Of a DNA stretch of 6,315 nt, positions 1 through 6,221 are shown in pieces (positions within the stretch are counted from its first letter, which is position 1; every line of letters starts with the position of its first letter). This DNA comes from JAPUIN01 sp041580375. GTDB lineage: Bacteria > Acidobacteriota > Polarisedimenticolia > Gp22-AA2. The notes under the pieces are model-generated. The model was given only the letters and a program-made list of their open reading frames with translations. It had not been told where the DNA came from and did not search any database. The stretch spans positions 1-6,315 of the forward strand of contig JBFGDZ010000184.1 of assembly GCA_041580375.1 (NCBI GenBank). Reading direction: 5' to 3'. The position numbers and the translations under genes are program-made.

Positions 1-1
1 G

Positions 2-565
2 ACCTTTTTCGGATCCCGCCGCCGCACGGACGACCCGGGCCCCTCCTGGACCGAGGCGGCGCTTCGCCCCCTTCGGACCGAGCGCGTCGATCCGGACGTG
101 GCCCGCGCGGTCATGCGCCGGATCGCGGCCGGGCGCGCGCGGCCGCTGCCCGATTCGTTCAGGCTCCGCCGGCCTCGGCTCGCCCTCGCCTCCTGCGTGG
201 CGGGGGGTCTCGTGGCGTTCGGCCTCGTCTCGGCCACGCTCGTGACGCTCGTCGCGGGCGGGGACGACGGTGTGCGGCAGATCGGCGCCCTGGCCTCCTC
301 GGCCGGACGGATCGTCGTCGCCCTGGGCGGGTTCGCACTCGCCCTGCTGCAGGGGATCCTGTCGGCGGGGCTCCTGCTTCTGCGCGGAGCCTGGACCCTT
401 CTGGAAGCCGCCGCCCCTCTGCTCCGCGGGGCCGGCCTGATCGGGGCCGCCGCCGGGATCCTGTCGATCCTGATCAGCAGCTGGCTTCTGGCCCAGGCGT
501 GCCGCACGGCTCCCCTGATCGCCGACGCGAACGGAGGCGCCGCGCCGAGGGGAGGGTTCCGATGA
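2..565 (+). CDS. Membrane protein, possible anti-sigma factor (5' end outside window)
   Basis: The reading frame is open from the left edge to the TGA, so the 187 visible residues are the C-terminal part of a longer protein; an internal GTG at base 98 is probably not the start. The visible part begins with about 58 charged, Arg-rich residues, then has hydrophobic segments at about 59-85, 97-127 and 133-165, and ends in a short polar tail. The stretch before the first membrane segment (VDPDVARAVMRRI) resembles the linker between the zinc-finger-like domain and the membrane anchor of anti-sigma factors, but the diagnostic His/Cys region would lie outside the window. It overlaps the next gene by ATGA, which implies translational coupling. 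In GC-rich diderms, bactofilin-like membrane proteins often follow a sigma/anti-sigma pair, and that is the main reason for the suggestion. It could equally be an unrelated small membrane protein. Confidence 0.75.
   Translation, partial: TFFGSRRRTDDPGPSWTEAALRPLRTERVDPDVARAVMRRIAAGRARPLPDSFRLRRPRLALASCVAGGLVAFGLVSATLVTLVAGGDDGVRQIGALASSAGRIVVALGGFALALLQGILSAGLLLLRGAWTLLEAAAPLLRGAGLIGAAAGILSILISSWLLAQACRTAPLIADANGGAAPRGGFR
549..556 (+). promoter_or_regulatory. Ribosome binding site for the bactofilin-like gene
   Basis: The purine-rich stretch GGGAGGG lies 5 to 6 bases before the ATG at 562. It supports starting the gene there and not at the upstream in-frame ATG at 499, which would add 21 Arg-rich residues ahead of a clear signal peptide. 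Confidence 0.6.
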
Positions 566-1539
566 GACGGACGCTGACCATCGCGCTGATCGCCGCCGTC
601 GTCCCGCTCATGGGCGCGGTCCACGGCCCGGGCCCGGCCTTCTCCATGTCGGCCGACGCCCACGTGCCGCCCGGCGAGGTGCATCACGGCGAGCTGGTTG
701 CGGTGTTCGGCGACGTGGTCATCGAGGGGACTGTCACGGGCGAGGTCGTCGTCATCATGGGAAGCCTGCACGTCAGCGGAACGGTGGACAACGACGTCGT
801 GTCGGTCCTGTCCCGCGTGACGCTCACCGAGACCGCCCGCATCGACGGCGAGTTCGTCAACGTTGGCTGGAGCGTGAAGCGCGCCGCCGGAAGCCGCATC
901 GACGGCGAGATCGTCAACGTCAACTTCATGAACCTCATCCCGTTCGCGGGCGAGGACGGCGGGTGGCCCGCTCTGCTGCGGGTCCTCTACCTGATCAAGC
1001 TGGCCAAGCTCGCGGCTCTGTTCGTGGTCGTGCTGCTGGTGGCGGCGCTCGTCCCGCGCCGCGTCTCCAATGTCGCCGCGGCGATCCCGGCGCGCTGGGG
1101 ATGGTCGATCCTGGTGGGACTCCTGACCTGGGCGCTGTTCGTCATCGCCTGCTGCGTCCTCGCCATCACCCTCATCGGCATCCCGCTCGCCATCGCGCTC
1201 GGCTTCGTCATGCTGATCACGAAGTGGCTGGGTCTCGCCGGGATCTTCTTCCTCGCGGGGCAGACGATCGGGCGCAACGTCCTCCATCGCGACCTGCCGC
1301 ACATCTCCTGCGTGCTCGGCGGGTTCCTGGCGTTCGCGCTCCTGTGCCTGATTCCGTTTCTCGGAACGATCCTGACGCTCGGCCTCAACGTGGTCGGGAT
1401 CGGCATGGTCATTCTGACCCGGTTCGGCGCCGAGGAGCCATGGGGACGGGGCCGCGCCGTCGCCTCGCCCGATTCGGAAGCCGGAATCTCCGTCCCGCCC
1501 ACGCCGCCGCCCTCGCCCTCGACCCCCGCCAACGGCTAG
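562..1539 (+). CDS. Bactofilin-like beta-repeat protein with signal peptide and polytopic membrane domain
   Basis: The protein has 325 residues. Residues 1 to about 28 look like a signal peptide (MRRTLTIALIAAVVPLMGA, then a Pro/Gly stretch). Residues about 43-121 form four units of 17-19 residues with alternating Val/Ile and Gly (GDVVIEGTVTGEVVVIM is the first). This is the pattern of a right-handed beta-solenoid as in bactofilins (polymer-forming cytoskeletal family). Residues about 140-290 are strongly hydrophobic, with four to five membrane segments (near 147-164, 182-203, 205-235, 250-268 and 270-287). The tail (about 310-325) is Pro-rich (PPTPPPSPSTP). Classical bactofilins are small cytosolic polymers; the signal peptide here predicts an extracytoplasmic solenoid anchored to the inner membrane. 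Proteins of this design are common in Acidobacteriota-like genomes beside anti-sigma factors, but their role is not known. The start at 562 is chosen from the ATGA overlap, the ribosome binding site and the signal peptide. Confidence 0.85.
   Translation: MRRTLTIALIAAVVPLMGAVHGPGPAFSMSADAHVPPGEVHHGELVAVFGDVVIEGTVTGEVVVIMGSLHVSGTVDNDVVSVLSRVTLTETARIDGEFVNVGWSVKRAAGSRIDGEIVNVNFMNLIPFAGEDGGWPALLRVLYLIKLAKLAALFVVVLLVAALVPRRVSNVAAAIPARWGWSILVGLLTWALFVIACCVLAITLIGIPLAIALGFVMLITKWLGLAGIFFLAGQTIGRNVLHRDLPHISCVLGGFLAFALLCLIPFLGTILTLGLNVVGIGMVILTRFGAEEPWGRGRAVASPDSEAGISVPPTPPPSPSTPANG
838..921 (+). repeat. Direct repeat coding two adjacent beta-solenoid coils
   Basis: Bases 838-864 and 895-921 match at 25 of 27 positions and are offset by 57 bases (19 codons). 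Each encodes RIDGE(F/I)VNV. This is the third and fourth coil of the solenoid and looks like an in-frame duplication of one coil. Confidence 0.8.
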
Positions 1540-1540
1540 C

Positions 1541-1560
1541 GGCGGGCCCGGCCTCCCGCC
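1541..1560. terminator. Possible bidirectional terminator hairpin between convergent genes
   Basis: GGCGGG (1541-1546) pairs perfectly with CCCGCC (1555-1560) around an 8-base loop. A second perfect 10-base palindrome, CCCGCGCGGG, occupies 1560-1569. Both lie in the 54-base gap between two convergent stop codons. There is no T-tract on either strand, so this is a weak call based mainly on position and pairing. Confidence 0.35.
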
Positions 1561-1593
1561 CCGCGCGGGACGGCGATCGTCCGACCCGGCGTC

Positions 1594-3819
1594 TCAGAAC
1601 TCCGCCGAGAATCCGAAAACCGGCATGAACGGAGCCTGGAGGCGCCGCGTTCTCGTCAGCGTCCGGGTCGCGGGATCGTAGGTGACGTCGACGTTCCTCA
1701 CGTTGTCGCGATCGTAGACGTTGATCAGATCGACGTGGAGCGTGACGCGGCCCCGCGCGGTCGGCAGCGTGCGGGACAGGCGCAGATCGAGCCGGTGATA
1801 GTCGGGCAGGCTCGCGGCGTTGAGGGCGCCGGCTTCCGTCCAGGCGTCGATCCCGTTGCTGCGGAGGACGACGGGCGTGTAAGGATGGCCAGTCGAGAAG
1901 CGCGCCGTCGCCGAAAGATTCCATCCGCGCCCCAGACGGCGACCGATCAGAGCGGTCAGCGCGTGCCTCTGATCGCTGTTCATCGGGAACCTCTCGCCGT
2001 CCATCTGCTGACTCGCCCTCATGCGCGCGTAGTCGAATCGCCACCGCCACGGGCCGGCCTGGCTGCGCTCCCACGCGATCTCGAGACCCCGCACCCGACC
2101 GCGCTCGAAGCGGGCCATCGCCTCGGGCAGATCGACGTAGAGATTCACCGTCTCGCCGATCGGGTGACGCAGATCGCGCGCGAAGGCCTCGACCAGCAGG
2201 CGTCGTCCGCCCGGGAAGCGGCGCTCCAGCCCCACGATCACCTCGTCTGCGATCTGGGCCCGCAGCGGCGAGCCGGAGGCGAGAAACCTCTGCCGGGGTC
2301 GCGGGAACTGGACGAAGCGCCCTGCGGCGCCGCTGAAGGCCAACCCGGCATGGGGCGTCACGACGATGCTGAGCCTCGGGCTGATCTCCGATTCACCCGT
2401 CAGGGAGAATCGATCGAGACGGATCCCGTAGCGCAATCCGACGCGGGGCGATCCCTCCCATCGATCCTCGACGTACAGGCCGCCGGTGCGGCCGACCTCA
2501 TCGATGGCCTCCGGGCCGGGCCCCGCCCCCCGGTCGATCCGACCCGCGATCGAGGCCCGGTCGACCGACAGGCTCAGGCCCACGTGCAGGGCATGACGCG
2601 ATCCCAGCAGCCGGATCAGCGAGGCGCGGGCCTCCTCCGTCTCGAGAAACTCGTCGTAGGAGGAGCCGCCGGTCACGCCCGATGACGCGTCGCTCACCCC
2701 GCGGCCGAGGGTCGCGCGCAGCAGCGTGCGCTCGTCGATTGGAGTTTCGATCCGCACGCTCCCCGCGGCGTGACGCGCGACCTGCACGGCCCGTCCCGAA
2801 TCCCCCACCTTCTGATCGAATTCGCTGGCCCCGCGCATGAGCCATGCGGCCAGCCGCGCCCCGCCGCGCAGGGTGAATTCAACACCTCCGTAAAGATCCC
2901 GGAAGGCGACCTCCTCGATTTCCTCCCCTTCCATGCTCGCCTCGTACAGCCCCATGTCCCCGGCGCGCCCGGCCAGGCGCCAGACGCCGTTCCGGGCGAC
3001 CGGCCCCGCCAGCGCGATCCGTCCGTGGGTCGTGTCGATGCCGGCCCGTCCAATGAGACGCTCGGGACGATCGCGCGGCGTGCGGATCTCGACCACTCCG
3101 GACAGAGCGTCGCCGTGCTCCACGGAGAATCCCCCCGCGTGCACCTCCACGGACTCCACGAGGTCGCCGCTCAGGACCGACGCGGTGCCGGCTCCGCCCG
3201 CGAAGTGGAACGGCTCGAGGACCGGCAGTCCGTCGAGGACGACCCGCGTGTCGGCGCCGGCGCCGCCGCGCATCCCCGCCTCCGACTTGAGGTCGCTGTC
3301 CGTGCGGATGCCGGCCGAACCCCGCAGCGCCCGCATCGGATCGCCCAGCGCTCCGGGCCGCGCGCGGAGCGTCCGCCCGTCGTACACCTCGCGCTGCGTC
3401 CCCTCGTGCCGCGACCCGGCGGGCCCGCCCGTCACGGTGACCCGTTCGAGGTGGGTCTCTTCGATGTCCACGAGTAGGATGATGTCCGTCGTGCTCCCCG
3501 GCTCGACGCGCACGGGGCCGGGATTCGAGAGCGCCGCTCCGGCGAGGTCACCCTCCAGACGGTAGATTCCGGGGGGCAGGTTCTCGAAGCGGAACTCCCC
3601 ACCGGCGGCGCTCCGCGTCAGGCGCAACACCCCGTTCCCGACGAGCCGCAGCGGAAAGCCCTCGAGCGGGTCCGCGCTCGAAGCCCGCGCCACGCGTCCG
3701 CGCACGAGCCCCGTGCGGACCGCCCCGTCGGCGGCGATCCCCGCATCCCAGACGATCAGGCTCAAGCCCAGTCCGATCGCCGCCCATGATCCCGCTCGTC
3801 GAACGCGGTCGCGGTGCAA
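1594..3819 (-). CDS. TonB-dependent outer-membrane receptor with N-terminal carboxypeptidase-regulatory-like domain
   Basis: The protein has 741 residues and would be an outer-membrane beta-barrel that imports a ligand using TonB energy. Residues 1 to about 30 are a signal peptide (SWAAIGLGLSLIVWDAGIAA core). Residues about 37-118 are a carboxypeptidase-regulatory-like beta-sandwich (GEFRFENLPPGIYRLEG). LERVTVTGG (124-132) sits where the TonB-box region usually lies. The plug is about 145-248 (MRGGAGADTRVVLDGLPV, then GVVEIRTP). The barrel fills 250-741 and holds the usual late motifs (DQRHALTALIGRRL, FSTGHPYTPV, DYHRLDLRLSR, DLINVYDRDN). The last residue is Phe, as expected of a BAM-inserted barrel. 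The length matches ordinary receptors and is shorter than the roughly 1000-residue Oar-like ones. The start is a TTG, the only start codon in frame after the upstream stop, preceded by a G-rich stretch. The substrate cannot be told from sequence. It is divergent from the BoxB-like gene. Confidence 0.9.
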   Translation of the reverse strand: MHRDRVRRAGSWAAIGLGLSLIVWDAGIAADGAVRTGLVRGRVARASSADPLEGFPLRLVGNGVLRLTRSAAGGEFRFENLPPGIYRLEGDLAGAALSNPGPVRVEPGSTTDIILLVDIEETHLERVTVTGGPAGSRHEGTQREVYDGRTLRARPGALGDPMRALRGSAGIRTDSDLKSEAGMRGGAGADTRVVLDGLPVLEPFHFAGGAGTASVLSGDLVESVEVHAGGFSVEHGDALSGVVEIRTPRDRPERLIGRAGIDTTHGRIALAGPVARNGVWRLAGRAGDMGLYEASMEGEEIEEVAFRDLYGGVEFTLRGGARLAAWLMRGASEFDQKVGDSGRAVQVARHAAGSVRIETPIDERTLLRATLGRGVSDASSGVTGGSSYDEFLETEEARASLIRLLGSRHALHVGLSLSVDRASIAGRIDRGAGPGPEAIDEVGRTGGLYVEDRWEGSPRVGLRYGIRLDRFSLTGESEISPRLSIVVTPHAGLAFSGAAGRFVQFPRPRQRFLASGSPLRAQIADEVIVGLERRFPGGRRLLVEAFARDLRHPIGETVNLYVDLPEAMARFERGRVRGLEIAWERSQAGPWRWRFDYARMRASQQMDGERFPMNSDQRHALTALIGRRLGRGWNLSATARFSTGHPYTPVVLRSNGIDAWTEAGALNAASLPDYHRLDLRLSRTLPTARGRVTLHVDLINVYDRDNVRNVDVTYDPATRTLTRTRRLQAPFMPVFGFSAEF

Positions 3820-3858
3820 GCCGCACCCCCCCGGGACGCCGCGACGGACGTCCGCTCC

Positions 3859-3864
3859 AAGATA
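3859..3864 (-). promoter_or_regulatory. Weak candidate -10 element for the receptor gene
   Basis: On the minus strand this reads TATCTT, four matches to TATAAT. It would start transcription near 3851, giving a leader of about 32 bases before the TTG. The hexamer 17 bases upstream (GTGATC) is a poor -35. It is a suggestion only. Confidence 0.2.
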
Positions 3865-3908
3865 GGTTCCCGGCGTCGCCGGATCACGCGCACTCCTTGC
3901 CGTACGCG

Positions 3909-3958
3909 GGATTCAGGGGAATCGGAACGGCGGCGATCACGGATCGGGAATCGGACGG
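3909..3958. repeat. Duplicated motif in the divergent promoter region
   Basis: GGGAATCGGA occurs at 3917-3926 and again at 3946-3955, 29 bases apart. Both copies are preceded by GGAT (3909-3912 and 3941-3944) and followed by CGG within one or two bases. The left copy also contains an inverted repeat, GATTC (3910-3914) and GAATC (3919-3923). The position between two divergent genes, and a spacing of nearly three helical turns, fit a regulator binding site, but nothing identifies the regulator. Confidence 0.4.
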
Positions 3959-3964
3959 GGGCGC

Positions 3965-3971
3965 GGAGGAG
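3965..3971 (+). promoter_or_regulatory. Shine-Dalgarno-like GGAGGAG, serving an alternative GTG start at 3981
   Basis: GGAGGAG lies 9 bases before an in-frame GTG at 3981 and 27 bases before the ATG at 3999. If it is used, the BoxB-like protein starts at 3981 and gains six residues (MLPYGP). It competes with the leaderless reading given by the -10 element at 3982-3990. Confidence 0.4.
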
Positions 3972-3981
3972 CCGGGTCGTG

Positions 3982-3990
3982 TGCTACCAT
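3982..3990 (+). promoter_or_regulatory. Extended -10 promoter element for the BoxB-like gene
   Basis: TG-C-TACCAT matches the extended -10 pattern TGnTATAAT, with four of six matches in the hexamer. No convincing -35 is seen 16-18 bases upstream, which an extended -10 can tolerate. Eight bases separate the hexamer from the ATG at 3999, so transcription would start at or within two bases of the ATG and give a leaderless mRNA. Confidence 0.5.
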
Positions 3991-3998
3991 ACGGTCCG

Positions 3999-5102
3999 AT
4001 GTCGACAAGGCGGCTCTCCACGTTCGACGACTGGGTCGATTACTTCCGCGTCTGGCTCGCGGACATCGACCTCGACCCCGCGGTCACGGCCGATTACCGC
4101 TTCGAGGCCAAGTACGGCGATCTGCACGCGGAGGAGATCGAGTTCGGAGACTACCGCGGCTCGAGGAAGTGGGACAAGGTGATCGAGATCCCCGATCAGA
4201 GGATCCGGGACGCCCTGCTTCACCTGATCACCTATCAGGGCGACACCGAGTTCGCTTCCGTCGAGCAGCAGCGGCATCTGGTCGCCACGGCGCCCTCGGA
4301 GCACGACCTGAAGTCCCTCGTCCGGATCATGCGGGAGGAGATGAGGCACGGCTGGCAGATGTGCCACATCCTCATGAATCACTTCGGCGATTCGGGGAAG
4401 GTCGAGGCGCAGAAGCTCCTCGAGCGGCGCTCGTTCAAGAACAACCGCCTGCTCGGATCGTTCAACGAGCCGGTCGAGAACTGGCTCGATTTCTTCACCT
4501 ACACCCAGTTCATCGACCGCGACGGAAAATTCCAGCTCGGCATGCTGTCGCACTCCGCCTTCGCCCCCCTGGCCCGCAGCATGGGGCCGATGCTGAAGGA
4601 GGAGTCGTTCCACCTGGGCACCGGCAACAACGGCCTGCGGAGGATCGTGAAGGCCGGCCGGATGCCGATCCCGCTGATCCAGAAGTACTTCAACAAGTGG
4701 ATCCCGACCGCGTTCGATCTGTTCGGAACCGACCACTCCTCCTCGGCGCACTGGGCCTACGTCTGGGGCCTGAAGGGCCGCTTCGACGAGGACCAGAACG
4801 CGGAGCCCCCCGACCGGGATCTATTGAACGAGTACGCGCGGAAGCTCTACCTCGAGGAGATTCAGGGGCTCGTGGACCTGTTGAACCGGGAACGGCCCGA
4901 GGGGACGCCCGCTCTCTATCTCCCCGACCCGAGGTACAAGCGCCGCATCGGCGAGTACGCGGGCCGGCCCTACTCGGTCGACGGACGGCTTCTCGATCAG
5001 GCCTCCTACGATCGTCATCTCGCCGAGACGCTCCCCACCGACGCCGATCGCGCCGCCTCCGAAGAGATCTGCGGCCGGGAAGGCTGGATCCTCCCGCGCT
5101 GA
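3999..5102 (+). CDS. BoxB-like di-iron oxygenase (benzoyl-CoA 2,3-epoxidase subunit B homologue, short form)
   Basis: The protein has 367 residues, is soluble and has no signal peptide. It shares long characteristic stretches with BoxB, the oxygenase component that epoxidises benzoyl-CoA in the aerobic box pathway: YQGDTEFASVEQQRHL (79-94), EEMRHGW (113-119), LLERRS (140-145), DRDGKFQL (173-180), SAFAPLAR (186-193) and a C-terminal region near 313-356. The di-iron ligands are present as E84, E114, H117, D173, E202 and H205, with the two ExxH pairs intact, so the protein should bind iron. It is about 100 residues shorter than typical BoxB (about 470): the N-terminal part, an internal stretch after H205 and the C-terminal tail are reduced. 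BoxA reductase and BoxC are not nearby, so the true substrate may differ. It belongs to the wider phenylacetate/benzoyl-CoA oxygenase family. The start could instead be GTG at 3981; upstream in-frame residues beyond that show no homology. Confidence 0.88.
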   Translation: MSTRRLSTFDDWVDYFRVWLADIDLDPAVTADYRFEAKYGDLHAEEIEFGDYRGSRKWDKVIEIPDQRIRDALLHLITYQGDTEFASVEQQRHLVATAPSEHDLKSLVRIMREEMRHGWQMCHILMNHFGDSGKVEAQKLLERRSFKNNRLLGSFNEPVENWLDFFTYTQFIDRDGKFQLGMLSHSAFAPLARSMGPMLKEESFHLGTGNNGLRRIVKAGRMPIPLIQKYFNKWIPTAFDLFGTDHSSSAHWAYVWGLKGRFDEDQNAEPPDRDLLNEYARKLYLEEIQGLVDLLNRERPEGTPALYLPDPRYKRRIGEYAGRPYSVDGRLLDQASYDRHLAETLPTDADRAASEEICGREGWILPR

Positions 5103-5106
5103 TCAT

Positions 5107-5144
5107 CGGGCGCACCGCCGGCGCACAGTCCGGCGGATCGCCCG
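5107..5144. terminator. Long hairpin between convergent genes, probable bidirectional terminator
   Basis: CGGGCG (5107-5112) pairs with CGCCCG (5139-5144), and inside it CCGCCGG (5115-5121) pairs with CCGGCGG (5130-5136). The stem is 13 base pairs with one 2x2 internal loop and an 8-base apical loop. It fills almost the whole 45-base gap between the stop codons of the BoxB-like gene and the hydrolase gene. No T-tract follows on either strand, so it may terminate poorly alone or may protect 3' ends. Confidence 0.55.
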
Positions 5145-5147
5145 CGA

Positions 5148-6221
5148 TCAGTGCCCGCGGTTGCTCCCCTCGTGATCGAAGCGGGTTCGCATGAACGGAA
5201 TGGCGTGCGCCATCAGGGCCCGGTTGGTCGCCAGCAGGGTGTAGTGGCCGCGGTTCATCCACTGGAGTCTCGGCCTGCCCCACGCGTTCCACAGTCGGCG
5301 CACCGAGGCGGGGAGCATGATCCGATCGTAGCGGCCGGCGATCAGCAGGATGCCCTCCTTCGGCACGCGCGGGCGGAAGGCGCCCGGTGAGATGATCCTC
5401 CAGGACCGGGTGAGCCTGTCCCGATCCAGCATGCCGCAGGCCGCGAGATCCTCGCGGATGTTACGGCCGAGGCGGGTGTCGAGTATGGGTGAGATGGGCG
5501 AATCCCCCGTGCCGCAGAGCACGGCGAACGACCAGTCGCCGCGCACCGCCGCCATGATCCCGGCCAGGTACCCTCCGAGCGAGTAACCGAACAGACCGAT
5601 CCGATCGTGCCCGCGGGCGCGCAGCCAGTTGGCCGCGCCGAGCAGATCGACGACCCCCTGCCGGAACGCCTCAACCGTGAGGACGACGTCCGCCGAGACC
5701 ACCAGCTCGCCGCTGTAGGTCCCCCGCGGCGTACGCTCGAAGTGGAGCGGATGGGCCACGAAGGCGACCGAGAAGCCGGCCCGGAGGAACGGCCGCACGT
5801 AGAGATGCTCGATCGTCTTCAAGGTCCGGTGCGCCCAGCCGTGGCTGATGAGCACGACCGGCGCGCGCGGGTCGCCGAGGTTGCTGTAGAGACGGCCCAC
5901 GGCCACGTTCGTTTCGGGAAAGGCCATCGGGTGCAGGGTGGGAAACGTGAAGCGACTGACCTCCGCGCCAGCGATTCGACCGGCATCGCCGGTCTCGGCC
6001 TCCGGCACCGTCCCGTCCGCGTGATAGAAGCGGCCCGGGTCCTCGAACCAGGCCGGGGTGTCGAGGGCCCGCCAGGCGTCGCCCTGCGTGGCCAGGATGC
6101 GGCCGCGCTCGTAGGTGATCTTGTACCAGACGCGGAAACGATCGAACGAGATGCTGATGTTGCGGGCCAGACGATCCCGCCCGCGATCCCGCCGGCTCCG
6201 CGCGGCGAGGCCCGCGCTCAC
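5148..6221 (-). CDS. Alpha/beta hydrolase
   Basis: The protein has 357 residues with no signal peptide or membrane segment, so it is probably cytoplasmic. The alpha/beta-hydrolase core starts near residue 108 (VGRLYSNLGDPRAPVVLISHGWAH). HGW at 127-129 is the oxyanion-hole region. GYSLGG (212-217) is the nucleophile elbow with Ser214. AGRYD (295-299) supplies the acid Asp299, and NRGH (323-326) the base His326. All three catalytic residues are present and properly ordered, so it should be an active esterase, thioesterase or peptidase-like enzyme; the substrate is not evident. Residues 1-107 are a family-specific N-terminal region rich in Arg and aromatics. The layout recalls ABHD18-like (DUF2048) hydrolases, a weak resemblance only. 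The GTG start at 6221 has a good ribosome binding site and overlaps the stop of the preceding gene (GTGA). It converges on the BoxB-like gene and is not in its operon. Confidence 0.88.
   Translation of the reverse strand: MSAGLAARSRRDRGRDRLARNISISFDRFRVWYKITYERGRILATQGDAWRALDTPAWFEDPGRFYHADGTVPEAETGDAGRIAGAEVSRFTFPTLHPMAFPETNVAVGRLYSNLGDPRAPVVLISHGWAHRTLKTIEHLYVRPFLRAGFSVAFVAHPLHFERTPRGTYSGELVVSADVVLTVEAFRQGVVDLLGAANWLRARGHDRIGLFGYSLGGYLAGIMAAVRGDWSFAVLCGTGDSPISPILDTRLGRNIREDLAACGMLDRDRLTRSWRIISPGAFRPRVPKEGILLIAGRYDRIMLPASVRRLWNAWGRPRLQWMNRGHYTLLATNRALMAHAIPFMRTRFDHEGSNRGH

Noticed and set aside
499..561. Upstream ATG at 499 for the bactofilin-like gene
   Set aside because: It would put 21 Arg-rich residues before a clear signal peptide and overlap the previous gene by 67 bases; ATG 562 has the ribosome binding site and the ATGA overlap.
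963..2074. Open frames 963-1628 plus, 987-1532 minus and 1409-2074 minus
   Set aside because: They run across the convergent gap or opposite supported genes, have skewed Arg/Pro/Ser composition and no domain.
1735..3565. Long plus-strand open frames (for example 1735-2685, 2770-3477 and 2933-3565) opposite the receptor gene
   Set aside because: They are Arg/Pro/Gly-rich translations of the strand opposite a well-supported receptor, the usual shadow frames of GC-rich DNA, with no recognisable domain.
3786..3998. In-frame N-terminal extension of the BoxB-like protein starting at ATG 3786
   Set aside because: It would overlap the start of the receptor gene on the other strand, has no resemblance to BoxB, is low-complexity Arg/Pro/Gly, and has weaker start signals than 3981 or 3999.
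3984..5292. Open frames overlapping the BoxB-like gene (4169-5194 plus, 3984-4751 minus and 4690-5292 minus)
   Set aside because: The BoxB-like frame has strong family motifs over its whole length; these others are shadow frames with biased composition.
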